This document shows positions 27,536 to 35,571 of a DNA stretch of 64,000 bases, in pieces. A model generated the notes under the pieces. That model did not search any database. It was given only the letters and a program-made list of their open reading frames with translations, and was not told the DNA's origin. The stretch is from contig NZ_UAUL01000010.1 of the NCBI RefSeq assembly GCF_900456775.1, forward strand, positions 62,001 to 126,000, written 5' to 3'. The position numbers and the translations under genes are program-made. Numbering within the stretch: the first letter of the stretch is position 1; each line of letters starts with the position of its first letter. The DNA is from Sarcina ventriculi (lineage in GTDB: Bacteria > Bacillota > Clostridia > Clostridiales > Clostridiaceae).

Positions 27536-28210
27536 ATGAAAAATGATTTACTAGAAAAAGGAGCAATAGTTCAAAGAGATAGAGAAAATTATGCTATTGC
27601 ACCTCATTTAGTTGGTGGATTAGTTACACCAGATCAATTAAGAAAATTAGCAGATGTTGCTGAAAAATATAATGCACAAGCTGTAAAAGTAACTGCTGCA
27701 CAACGTATTGCATTAGTTGGTATTGCAGAAGAAAATATAGATAACGCATGGGCTGATTTAGGAATGAAAGCAGGTGCAGCTGTTGGTCTTTGTGTAAGAA
27801 GTGTAAAAATTTGTCCAGGAACTAGTTTCTGTAAAAGAGGTCTTCAAGATTCAGTAGGAATTGGAGCTCAATTAGATGAATTATTCCATGGAAAATCTTT
27901 ACCTAATAAACTAAAAATGGGCGTTAGTGGATGTCCAAATTCTTGCGGTGATAGCCATACTAGAGATATAGGAATCATAGGTGGCGGAAAAGGCTGGATG
28001 GTAGTCGTTGGAGGAAAAGGTGGAGCTAAGCCAAGACTTGGTGATAGAATTGCCTTATCAGTACCAAATGATAAAATCATATCATTTGTTGAAAAAATAG
28101 TAGATGTATATGAAAATAATGCAGAAAAGAAAGAAAGATTAGGGGATTACATAGATAGAGTAGGTCTTGAAGAATTTAAAACTCTAGTTAATGTTGAAGC
28201 ATATCTTTAA
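27536..28210 (+). CDS. Small siroheme/4Fe-4S sulfite-nitrite reductase-like protein
   Basis: A compact 224-residue member of the sulfite/nitrite reductase family. The cluster-binding cysteines fit the C-x5-C ... C-x3-C pattern: Cys93 and Cys99 in CPGTSFC, Cys133 and Cys137 in GCPNSCGD. The N-terminal half has the ferredoxin-like VTAAQRIALVG. Full-size enzymes are duplicated and about twice as long; this is a single unit, like the low-molecular-weight assimilatory-type sulfite reductases of some anaerobes. It may reduce sulfite, nitrite or another oxyanion. No electron-donor or siroheme gene is adjacent. Strong TTAGGAGGAATT before the ATG suggests high expression. Confidence 0.88.
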   Translation: MKNDLLEKGAIVQRDRENYAIAPHLVGGLVTPDQLRKLADVAEKYNAQAVKVTAAQRIALVGIAEENIDNAWADLGMKAGAAVGLCVRSVKICPGTSFCKRGLQDSVGIGAQLDELFHGKSLPNKLKMGVSGCPNSCGDSHTRDIGIIGGGKGWMVVVGGKGGAKPRLGDRIALSVPNDKIISFVEKIVDVYENNAEKKERLGDYIDRVGLEEFKTLVNVEAYL

Positions 28211-28217
28211 AAGTAAT

Positions 28218-28247
28218 AAAAAAGCAAAGTTAAAACTTTGCTTTTTT
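28218..28247 (+). terminator. Intrinsic terminator
   Basis: A 14-bp perfect stem (AAAAAAGCAAAGTT with AACTTTGCTTTTTT) and a 2-base gap. Confidence 0.9.
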
Positions 28248-28347
28248 ATTAAATAAAATGTATATTTTATTTGAACATTATAATCAAATTTGATATAATT
28301 ATTTAAGACAATAAAATATAAATTGTATTTTTAGGAGGATAAGTCAA

Positions 28348-28968
28348 ATGAGTGCTTTTTTAGGCCCTATACATTATTGGGTATATAATAAAATTTTAGT
28401 TGGAGAAAATATTCAAAAAGAGGTTTTAGAGTTTGCTAAAAACAGAGGAATTAATGTAGATTCAATAAAATCTAAAGCTTATGAAAAATATGGAGAACCA
28501 GATTATAGTAACTTAGAAGATGTAATTGATGAAGGAAATATTCATGGATGGTTACAAGGAAGAATAGATAGTTTAGAGTATAGATTAGCTTCAATCGTAA
28601 CTGATATTTTAAAAGAAAATATCAAAATAGAAGAGATAAAAGAAGTATTTAAATCAAACGGAAAAGAAGTTTTTGAAAACATAGAAGATAAAAGTTTATC
28701 AGCTGATGGATTATTTAAGGTTATTTTTGATAATTTAGTTGAAGGAATGCCTTGTGATAGAGTAAATCTTGTAGAAGAGGAATCAGATGAGAAAGTGGTT
28801 TGGATTACTACAACTTGTGTACATAAAAGATTTTGGGATGCTGTAGGTGGAGATGTAAATAATTATTACATACTAAAAGATGGATGGATAGAAGGATTTG
28901 TATCTTCTTCACCTAAAAACTTTGTTTATGAAAGAGAAGATAATAAGAATTATATAAAAAAAGCGTAA
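28348..28968 (+). CDS. Conserved hypothetical protein, 206 residues
   Basis: I do not recognise the family. The N-terminus MSAFLGPIHYWVYNKI is aromatic and contains a His. A helical middle has GNIHGWLQGRIDSLEYRLA. The second half holds GMPCDRVNLV, TTTCVHKRFWDAVGGD and YILKDGWIEGFV. Conserved-looking His and Cys residues (His9, the HGW, the CVHKRF pair) suggest cofactor or metal binding, but that is inference. There is no signal peptide or membrane helix. Strong TTAGGAGGATAAG before the ATG. It is separated from the siroheme reductase by a terminator, so shared function is not implied by operon structure. Confidence 0.75.
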   Translation: MSAFLGPIHYWVYNKILVGENIQKEVLEFAKNRGINVDSIKSKAYEKYGEPDYSNLEDVIDEGNIHGWLQGRIDSLEYRLASIVTDILKENIKIEEIKEVFKSNGKEVFENIEDKSLSADGLFKVIFDNLVEGMPCDRVNLVEEESDEKVVWITTTCVHKRFWDAVGGDVNNYYILKDGWIEGFVSSSPKNFVYEREDNKNYIKKA

Positions 28969-28973
28969 AAAAT

Positions 28974-29012
28974 AAAAAAACTACTAATTATAAAAAAGTT
29001 AGTAGTTTTTTT
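28974..29012 (+). terminator. Intrinsic terminator
   Basis: A 14-bp perfect stem (AAAAAAACTACTAA with TTAGTAGTTTTTTT) around 11 bases. Confidence 0.88.
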
Positions 29013-29091
29013 ATTTTTTAAATTTATGTTAATAATACTTTAATCTTTGGGTATTAAAATAAATATAAGGTATTTATTTTTAGGAGGAATC

Positions 29092-29796
29092 ATGGATGTA
29101 ATAAATAATTTATTAATACAATATGGTTATATAATATTATTTATAGCTCCAATGCTTGAAACATTAGCTCTTCCAATTCCCGGAGAATTATTAATGATTT
29201 ATTGTGGAGCATTAATTTATGCAGGAAAATTAAATTTATTTTTGAGTATATTTTTTGGTTTTTCAGGTGTTGCATTAGGGCTTAGTATCTCTTATATTAT
29301 AGGTCATTTTATAGGATTAAAATTTTTAATGAAGTATGGAATATATTTTGGAATAAATGATAAAAAAGTAGAAAAAGTATCAAAATGGTTTAATAAATAT
29401 GGTAGTAAAATTCTTTTAATTTCATGCTTTATACCAGGAGTTAGACATGTTACTGGATATTTCTCTGGAATAATTAAAATTAATTATAAAAAATTTATAT
29501 TAAATTCATATATGGGAGCATTTTTTTGGATTTTAACATTCATATGTCTTGGAGATTTTCTGGGAGGAGATGTTAAAAATATAGAAAGATATCTAAGTAG
29601 ATACATAATGATTATAATTTTTGTTATAGCATTTAGTATTATTGTGTATTGGATAATAAAAAAATATAAAAAATATATAAAATATTTTATTTATAAAAAA
29701 ATATCTAAAAATTCTAATTCTAAGATTATTATATTGGCAATAATATCTTGTTTATTATGTTTTGGAATTTTAATTTTAATCATTAATATTTTTTAA
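29092..29796 (+). CDS. DedA-family membrane protein
   Basis: A multipass protein of the DedA/VTT family, members of which act as lipid scramblases or flippases for undecaprenyl phosphate or phosphatidylethanolamine. The amphipathic core is present: an acidic ETLALPIPGELLMIYCG early, and the conserved arginine and proline of CFIPGVRHVTGYFSG near the middle. An extra C-terminal pair of helices with a basic KKYKKYIKYF linker follows. I place the start at the ATG at 29092, which has TAGGAGGAAT directly before it. The in-frame upstream TTG at 29047 would add 15 residues without a ribosome site. Confidence 0.93.
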   Translation: MDVINNLLIQYGYIILFIAPMLETLALPIPGELLMIYCGALIYAGKLNLFLSIFFGFSGVALGLSISYIIGHFIGLKFLMKYGIYFGINDKKVEKVSKWFNKYGSKILLISCFIPGVRHVTGYFSGIIKINYKKFILNSYMGAFFWILTFICLGDFLGGDVKNIERYLSRYIMIIIFVIAFSIIVYWIIKKYKKYIKYFIYKKISKNSNSKIIILAIISCLLCFGILILIINIF

Positions 29797-29857
29797 AATT
29801 TAGGCATTGCTAATTTTGATAAATTAAATATAAAGGGTTTGTATTTATCATGTTATA

Positions 29858-29886
29858 TTGCAAATAGTGAAAGTATATGTTAATAT
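29858..29886 (+). promoter_or_regulatory. Probable que operon promoter
   Basis: TTGCAA at 29858-29863 and TAATAT at 29881-29886 are separated by 17 bases. A start near 29893 would place the aptamer at the very 5' end of the transcript, as expected. Confidence 0.6.
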
Positions 29887-29904
29887 TAAGTGTAAAATTT
29901 AATA

Positions 29905-29943
29905 AGACAGTTCGTAACCATCCTGTCTATAAATAAAACTAGG
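29905..29943 (+). promoter_or_regulatory. PreQ1-I riboswitch aptamer
   Basis: A small hairpin with P1 AGACAG/CTGTCT (29905-29910 with 29923-29928) encloses a 12-base loop TTCGTAACCATC. The A-rich tail TATAAATAAAACTAGG follows. This is the layout of class I preQ1 riboswitches, in which the tail folds back into the loop as a pseudoknot. It lies upstream of a complete queuosine-precursor operon, the standard target. The tail also forms one arm of a downstream hairpin, so binding and hairpin formation should compete. Confidence 0.75.
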
Positions 29944-30028
29944 AGAAATATACATATACTTATATTAATTAAAAATTTTTTATTTAATAATAGGTTTACT
30001 TTTTGTGTTGTTTATCTCTAGTTTTTTT
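29935..30028 (+). terminator. Riboswitch-linked long-range hairpin with T tail
   Basis: AAAACTAGGAGA (29935-29946, the 3' part of the aptamer) can pair with TCTCTAGTTTT (30015-30025) with one bulged G, followed by seven T. It looks like part of the expression platform. Confidence 0.5.
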
Positions 30029-30034
30029 ATTTAT

Positions 30035-30057
30035 AAGGGCAGAAATGCTCTTTTTTT
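30035..30057 (+). terminator. Second leader terminator before queD
   Basis: A 7-bp stem (AAGGGCA with TGCTCTT, one G-T pair) has a GAAA tetraloop and a seven-T run. It lies just ahead of the queD ribosome site. Confidence 0.65.
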
Positions 30058-30121
30058 ATTGTTTAAAATTTAAATACTTAATATTCAAAGATAGATTTTT
30101 AAAGCTAAGGAGAGGTAAGGA

Positions 30122-30586
30122 ATGAGTTATTTTTTAGAAGGCGAGGAAAGTTTTGATTCTAGTCATTTTTTAATAGGACATAGTGGGAAATGTAAAAATT
30201 TACATGGCCATAGGTGGAAAATACAATATGGATTAAAGGCTGATGAGTTAATAGAGTCTGGAAGCTCAAAAGGAATGATTATAGATTTTACAGATATAAA
30301 AAATATAATAAAAAATTATTTTGACAAATATGACCATGCTTTGTTATTAACTGTTGATAGTCATGAAGTTTCAAGTGAAGAAAAATCATTTATAGATGCT
30401 TGTAATGCTATGAATTTTAAAATAATAAATCTTCCATGTAGAACAACAGCTGAAAATATGTCTAAATTATTTTTTTATGAAATAAGTGCTTTGTTAGATG
30501 AAAAAGTAAAAAGTAATAATTTTTCACTTTGTTATATAACAGTATATGAAACACCTAATAATAAAGCAACTTATAAGGAGGATTAG
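30122..30586 (+). CDS. queD: 6-carboxytetrahydropterin synthase
   Basis: QueD converts dihydroneopterin triphosphate into 6-carboxy-tetrahydropterin, the second step to queuosine. The zinc histidines are in FDSSHFL and LHGHRW, and the catalytic Cys in SGKCKNLHGH. IDFTDIKNIIKNYFDKYDHALL is typical. The 154 residues are somewhat longer than the smallest members. The stop is 4 bases before queE, and the queE ribosome site lies inside this gene. Confidence 0.93.
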   Translation: MSYFLEGEESFDSSHFLIGHSGKCKNLHGHRWKIQYGLKADELIESGSSKGMIIDFTDIKNIIKNYFDKYDHALLLTVDSHEVSSEEKSFIDACNAMNFKIINLPCRTTAENMSKLFFYEISALLDEKVKSNNFSLCYITVYETPNNKATYKED

Positions 30587-30590
30587 GCTA

Positions 30591-31247
30591 ATGAAGGTTG
30601 TTGAAATTTTTCAAAGCATAGACGGTGAAGCATTTAATGCAGGTAAAATAACCAATTTTATAAGACTTTCAGGGTGTAATTTAAGATGTAATTATTGTGA
30701 TACTATTTATGGACAAAACTTATCAGATGGAGAGGAGATGTCCATAGACGACATCTTAAAGAAATTAGATAAGGGAATAAAAAATATTACTTTAACAGGT
30801 GGAGAACCTCTTTTAAATAAAGAGAATGCGTATAGTCTTTTAAATGCTTTAGTAAAAGAAAAGTACAATGTAAGTGTTGAGACAAATGGTTCAATCGATA
30901 TGAAAGACTTTGTTAAAGATTTTCCAACAGTAGCTTTTATAGTTGACTACAAAAGTCCGTCAAGTGAAATGCAGGAAAAAATGTTAATAAACAATTTCAA
31001 TATTTTAAGACCTATTGATTGTGTAAAGTTTGTAGTGGGAGATATATTAGATCTTAAAACAATGGAAAAAGTTTATAAAGAAACTGAACTTGTTAAGGGA
31101 AAGACTCCTATATTTGTAAGCCCAGTGTTTGGAAAAATAGAATTAGTTGAAATAGTTGAGTTTTTAAAAACAAGAAAATTAAATGATATAAGAATGCAAA
31201 TACAGATGCATAAAATAATATGGAGTCCAGAAACTAAGGGGGTATAA
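30591..31247 (+). CDS. queE: 7-carboxy-7-deazaguanine synthase (radical SAM)
   Basis: QueE rearranges carboxy-tetrahydropterin into the 7-deazaguanine base. The iron-sulfur motif is CNLRCNYC near residue 31, with the SAM-binding LTGGEPLLN after it. The ATG at 30591 is chosen because AAGGAGG stands before it. A longer in-frame start at 30546 lies inside queD with no site. The product is 218 residues. Confidence 0.94.
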   Translation: MKVVEIFQSIDGEAFNAGKITNFIRLSGCNLRCNYCDTIYGQNLSDGEEMSIDDILKKLDKGIKNITLTGGEPLLNKENAYSLLNALVKEKYNVSVETNGSIDMKDFVKDFPTVAFIVDYKSPSSEMQEKMLINNFNILRPIDCVKFVVGDILDLKTMEKVYKETELVKGKTPIFVSPVFGKIELVEIVEFLKTRKLNDIRMQIQMHKIIWSPETKGV

Positions 31248-31250
31248 TAT

Positions 31251-31847
31251 ATGAATATTTGGGAATCAAGAGAAAAAGAAGAAAGAGCTATATCTTTAGT
31301 TAAAGAGTTTATAGAGCTTTTAGGAGAAGACCCAAACAGAGAAGGACTTAAAGATACACCTAAAAGATGTGTAAATATGATTAAGGAAGTTTTAGAGGGT
31401 GTAAGGTATACAAATGAAGAAATAGCTAAAATGTTTGATAAGTGTTTTACTGAGGATTATGAAAGTAAGGCAAGTGAAGGCATGGTTATAATGAGGGATA
31501 TTCCGATATTTAGTTTTTGTGAACATCATTTAGCTCTTATGTATAATATGAATGTTACAGTAGCTTATATTCCAAGAAAAAAGGTTATAGGTCTTAGCAA
31601 AATAGCAAGAATTGCTGATATGGTAGGAAGAAGACTTCAACTTCAAGAGAAAATAGGAAATGATATAGCTGAAATCATGTGCATGATAACTGATAGTGAA
31701 GATGTTGCTGTTGTTATAGAAGGGGAGCATGCTTGTATGACAACTAGAGGAATAAAGAAAAATGGTTCAAAAACTAGAACAACAACTTTTAAAGGTGCAT
31801 TTAAAGATGATTCATCTTTAAGACAAGAGCTATTAATGAGCATATAA
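31251..31847 (+). CDS. folE: GTP cyclohydrolase I
   Basis: FolE converts GTP to dihydroneopterin triphosphate, the shared precursor of folate and queuosine. The zinc ligands are in [10 protein letters not shown] and [11 protein letters not shown], with SKIARI between. It has 198 residues. It sits inside the que operon under the preQ1 riboswitch while the other folate genes are at 1-2074, so preQ1 may influence folate supply unless another folE exists elsewhere. Confidence 0.96.
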   Translation: MNIWESREKEERAISLVKEFIELLGEDPNREGLKDTPKRCVNMIKEVLEGVRYTNEEIAKMFDKCFTEDYESKASEGMVIMRDIPIFSFCEHHLALMYNMNVTVAYIPRKKVIGLSKIARIADMVGRRLQLQEKIGNDIAEIMCMITDSEDVAVVIEGEHACMTTRGIKKNGSKTRTTTFKGAFKDDSSLRQELLMSI

Positions 31848-31888
31848 ATATTTTTTTATATATTAATAATTTTTAAGAGGTGATTTTT

Positions 31889-32548
31889 TTGAATAAAGAA
31901 AAAGCAGTAGTAGTTTTTAGTGGTGGTCAAGATAGTACAACTTGTCTTTTTTGGGCTAAAAAAAGATACAAGGAAGTTATAGCTGTTTCTTTTGATTATG
32001 GACAAAAACATAGTTTAGAACTTGAATGTGCTAAGGACATATGTAAAAAATATGATGTAGAGCATCATATAATGGATTTAAATCTTTTAAATCAATTAGC
32101 TCCAAACTCATTAACTAGAGTTGACATAAAGGTTGATAAAAAAAAGGAAGAGGATAAACTTCCAAATAGCTTTGTTGATGGAAGAAATATGTTATTCTTA
32201 ACTTTTGTTGCAGTATTTGCAAAGCAAAGAGGGATAAATACTATAATAACAGGAGTTTCTCAAAGTGATTTTAGTGGATATCCAGATTGTAGAGATGTGT
32301 TTATAAAATCATTAAATGTAACTTTAAATTTAGCTATGGATTATCAATTTGAAGTTTTAACTCCACTTATGTGGATTGATAAAGCTGAAACTTGGAAATT
32401 AGCAGACGATTTAGGTGTATTAGATATAGTTAAAAATGAAACTTTAACTTGTTATAATGGTATAAAGGGCAATGGATGTGGTGAATGTCCAGCATGTACA
32501 CTTAGAAAAAATGGATATTTAAAATTTAAGGAGCAATTTAAAAAGTAA
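31889..32548 (+). CDS. queC: 7-cyano-7-deazaguanine synthase
   Basis: QueC turns the 7-carboxy base into preQ0 using ATP and ammonia. The PP-loop is [12 protein letters not shown]. The zinc cysteines are near the C-terminus ([15 protein letters not shown]). The start is probably TTG at 31889, six to seven bases after AAGAGGTG; the in-frame GTG at 31880 lies within that site. Confidence 0.94.
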   Translation: MNKEKAVVVFSGGQDSTTCLFWAKKRYKEVIAVSFDYGQKHSLELECAKDICKKYDVEHHIMDLNLLNQLAPNSLTRVDIKVDKKKEEDKLPNSFVDGRNMLFLTFVAVFAKQRGINTIITGVSQSDFSGYPDCRDVFIKSLNVTLNLAMDYQFEVLTPLMWIDKAETWKLADDLGVLDIVKNETLTCYNGIKGNGCGECPACTLRKNGYLKFKEQFKK

Positions 32549-32565
32549 GAAGTGAGGTAAGATTT

Positions 32566-33066
32566 ATGGCATCAGGAAGACAAGGAAAAGAATTAGAGGG
32601 ATTAAGCCTTTTAGGAAATCAAGGAACTAAGTATGATTATGCATATAAACCAGAAATATTAGAAAGATTTGTTAATAAACATCAAGGAAATGATTATTTT
32701 GTAAAGTTTAATTGTCCAGAATTTACAAGTCTTTGTCCTATTACAGGACAACCAGATTTTGCAACTATATATATATCATATGTACCAGATACATATATGG
32801 TAGAGAGTAAATCATTAAAACTGTATTTGTTTAGCTTTAGAAATCAAGGGGATTTTCATGAAGATTGTATGAACATAATAATGAAGGATTTAATTAAACT
32901 TATGGATCCTAAATATATTGAAGTTTGGGGAAAATTCACTCCAAGAGGAGGAATATCAATAGATCCTTATTGTAATTACGGAAAAAAAGGAACTAAGTGG
33001 GAAGAGGTTGCATTTAACAGACTAGTTAATCATGACTTATATCCAGAAAAAGTTGATAATAGATAA
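32566..33066 (+). CDS. queF: NADPH-dependent preQ0 reductase
   Basis: QueF reduces the nitrile of preQ0 to preQ1. The active cysteine is in [21 protein letters not shown], and the substrate-binding region [21 protein letters not shown] follows. At 166 residues it is of the short, single-domain YkvM type. It ends the operon, so its product is also the riboswitch ligand. Confidence 0.96.
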   Translation: MASGRQGKELEGLSLLGNQGTKYDYAYKPEILERFVNKHQGNDYFVKFNCPEFTSLCPITGQPDFATIYISYVPDTYMVESKSLKLYLFSFRNQGDFHEDCMNIIMKDLIKLMDPKYIEVWGKFTPRGGISIDPYCNYGKKGTKWEEVAFNRLVNHDLYPEKVDNR

Positions 33067-33101
33067 AATAGGTGTAAAAATTATAAAGAAAATCTAGTTT
33101 C

Positions 33102-33138
33102 AAAACATAGAAAACATATTTTTGTTTTCTATGTTTTT
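33102..33138. terminator. Bidirectional intrinsic terminator
   Basis: A 15-bp perfect stem (AAAACATAGAAAACA with its complement), a 6-base loop and T runs, between queF and the facing aminotransferase gene. Confidence 0.88.
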
Positions 33139-33142
33139 ATTT

Positions 33143-34219
33143 TTAAGAAAAAATATCTTTTAAAAGATTTATAAGAAGTTTATTATCATTATGCTTTAAA
33201 ACACATACTCTAAAGAAATAGTTATTTAAGCTATTAAAAGAAGAACAGTCTCTAATAATTACGTTGCTTTTTATAAGAGTTTCATATAAAGAAGAACTTG
33301 TTAGTTTTTTAGATGTAATTTCACATAAAATAAAATTACTGGAGCTTGGATAAACTTTTAAATCATCTATAGAGTTAAGTTCTTTCATGAGATATGAATG
33401 TTCATCTTGAATTTTTTCTAATGAAGAATATATATATTCTAAATCATTAAACATTACTTCACCCATTAAACTTGCAAAAATATTTATATTCCATAAATCT
33501 AAATTATCATTCATTTTTTTTAAGACTTCTTTATCTGAAGTTAAAGCATAGCCAAGCCTTATACCAGGGGCTGAAAAAAATTTAGATGTACTTCTTATAA
33601 TAAATAAATTAGAAAATCTATCAATTAAAGGAGTGGATGAAAATACATTAGTATCTATAAATTCTACATAAGTTTCATCAAGCATAATATAGGTACTACA
33701 ATATTTTAAAATTTCTTTAATTTCTTCTTGAGTAAAAGCAAATCCAGTAGGATTATTAGGATTACATATAACAACCAAATCATAAAGATCATCATTTATA
33801 GTGTGTATTAAATCCTCTACATCAATTTTAAAATCATCTTCTTTTTTAGCAAAATAGTAACTAATGTTGCAAGATGATTTTTTTAATTCCCTTTCGTATT
33901 CTGAATAGGTTGGAGATATAATAAGCGCATTTTTAGGCTTTATTATCTTTATAAATGTTGATATAAGTTCTGTTGAGCCAGACCCTAAAAGTATATGTTC
34001 AGTTTTGCATCTACAATAATTAGAAATTGATGTTTTAAGTGATAAATAGTTTACATCAGGATAAATTGATACTTTATCTATATTTGAAATAACCGCTTCC
34101 TTAGCATTAGGACAAGCTCCAAAAGGGTTTATATTAGAACTAAAATCTAAAAATTCATCTTCGTTAACATTAAGTTTATTAGATAAATCAAATAAATTTG
34201 CACCATGATTTATAACCAT
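33143..34219 (-). CDS. CobD-like PLP aminotransferase/decarboxylase
   Basis: A fold-type I PLP enzyme of the histidinol-phosphate aminotransferase group. The N-terminal HGANLFDLSN with DFSSNINPFG is the mark of L-threonine-O-3-phosphate decarboxylase (CobD), which makes the aminopropanol linker of cobalamin. The PLP lysine is in RSTSKFFSAPGIRLGY, with VICNPNNPTG and MLDETYVEF. I start at the ATG at 34219 after TAGGAGGTTC; an upstream in-frame start at 34282 is in AT-rich non-coding-like sequence. No other cobalamin gene is near, so a different amine-forming role stays possible. Confidence 0.8.
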   Translation of the reverse strand: MVINHGANLFDLSNKLNVNEDEFLDFSSNINPFGACPNAKEAVISNIDKVSIYPDVNYLSLKTSISNYCRCKTEHILLGSGSTELISTFIKIIKPKNALIISPTYSEYERELKKSSCNISYYFAKKEDDFKIDVEDLIHTINDDLYDLVVICNPNNPTGFAFTQEEIKEILKYCSTYIMLDETYVEFIDTNVFSSTPLIDRFSNLFIIRSTSKFFSAPGIRLGYALTSDKEVLKKMNDNLDLWNINIFASLMGEVMFNDLEYIYSSLEKIQDEHSYLMKELNSIDDLKVYPSSSNFILCEITSKKLTSSSLYETLIKSNVIIRDCSSFNSLNNYFFRVCVLKHNDNKLLINLLKDIFS

Positions 34220-34416
34220 AAAAAAAGAACCTCCTAAATTTATAATATATATTACAATGTAATTATATACATAATAATACATAAAGTAAATTTAATTAAT
34301 ATATAATTTTATATAAGTAAATTTACTTAACCTATATTATAAATTCAATAAAAGGTTCATTAATAATATATATGTAATTTTATAAATATAAAGTTAGCGA
34401 TAACAAATAATAAAAA

Positions 34417-35265
34417 TTAGTTTATTGAACTTAAAGATAAGTTACTTTTTTGGAATACAGGTGATAAAACTTTTTGAGCATCTAAGTAACCTTGTCTAAA
34501 TAGCTTAAGTTTAGCTTTTTCTTTAAAGTTAAGAACCCCACCTATAGTACCCTCATTAATTTCTTTTGGAATAATTTCTATTATTTTACTATTAGGATAA
34601 AGACTTTTGTCAATTGATATACCTTTATTTAAGTATACAACAATAATATAATCACACCCTTCCTTATAGGCAGGTTCAATTGGAGTGTTATCAACTAATC
34701 CACCATCTACATACTTTTTACCGTTAAATTCTGTGCTTTTAAAAATTGTAGGTAAAGTAGCTGAAGCCATTATTATTTTTGTTATTTCTTCTGGAGTATA
34801 GTCGTTAAGTTTAAAATATGTAGCTTTACATTCAGGCATTTCCGTACATGTTGCATAACATTTTATTTTTGAATTAATTATTTTTTCATAATCTAAGTAT
34901 TTGTTTAAAACGGCCAATAATCCTTCAGTAGGGGCTTTGCCAGAGTCCCAGTATTTGTTTAAAAACCAGTCGCCTATTTTATCAAATTTAGACACTATTT
35001 TTGCACCAATTGAAAGTTGTATGCTCATAGAAAGTATTTTAAATTTTGATATAGGCATAACTATATCTGCAGATAAATCATTCCATAAGGCTGTTGATTT
35101 TGAAGGTTCATTTTGAGCAAAAAGGAGAGAGTTAAATGCTCCGATAGATGTTCCTGAAAAAACATGAACATGTTTGCTTAAACCCAACTCTCTCATATAT
35201 CTCCACACTCCAACTTCATAAGCTCCGTTAGCTCCTCCGCCAGAAAGAACAAGTCCTATTTTCAT
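34417..35265 (-). CDS. Patatin-like phospholipase (first copy)
   Basis: A patatin-fold acyl hydrolase. Motifs: oxyanion GGGANGAYEVG at residue 9, nucleophile elbow GTSIGAF, and the catalytic Asp in VDGGLVDN. There is no signal peptide, so it probably works at the inner face of the membrane. It is 282 residues. A close paralogue is at 48821-49741, with matching blocks (VFSGTSIGAFN, YATCT, IIMASA, LYPN). It is a single-gene unit on the minus strand with AAAGGAAG before the ATG. Confidence 0.93.
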   Translation of the reverse strand: MKIGLVLSGGGANGAYEVGVWRYMRELGLSKHVHVFSGTSIGAFNSLLFAQNEPSKSTALWNDLSADIVMPISKFKILSMSIQLSIGAKIVSKFDKIGDWFLNKYWDSGKAPTEGLLAVLNKYLDYEKIINSKIKCYATCTEMPECKATYFKLNDYTPEEITKIIMASATLPTIFKSTEFNGKKYVDGGLVDNTPIEPAYKEGCDYIIVVYLNKGISIDKSLYPNSKIIEIIPKEINEGTIGGVLNFKEKAKLKLFRQGYLDAQKVLSPVFQKSNLSLSSIN

Positions 35266-35571
35266 AATATCTTCCTTTCTATAGTATAAATTAAGTAATA
35301 TATTTTATATTTATTATAATACATTATTCGACAAAAAAACAATATTATATTTTTAATTTTGTTATTTATATGACAAAATATAATAAAAGTCTATATGGTG
35401 TTAAGAAATAAAGAGATAAAAAGGAAATTTGTATTATTAAATACTTTTAAATTATACATAGAAATATTATTTGATATTATGTAAAGTTTATAAATGTTAA
35501 TTCTTAGGCATATTTAAAATGTAGTTATTTTAGTTTTATTATTATTTTATTATTATATGAAAATTTATTAT
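35266..35571. other. 306-base AT-rich intergenic region
   Basis: It lies between two minus-strand genes. I see no frame, structured RNA or clear terminator in it, apart from AT-rich stretches such as the one around 35510-35570. Confidence 0.5.

Larger units (their letters stand above)
29797..30121 (+). other. 325-base leader region of the queuosine operon
   Basis: This gap contains the que promoter (29858-29886), a preQ1 riboswitch aptamer (29905-29943), a long-range hairpin with a T tail (29935-30028), a short hairpin terminator (30035-30057), and the queD ribosome site AAGGAGAGGTAAGG. Confidence 0.7.
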
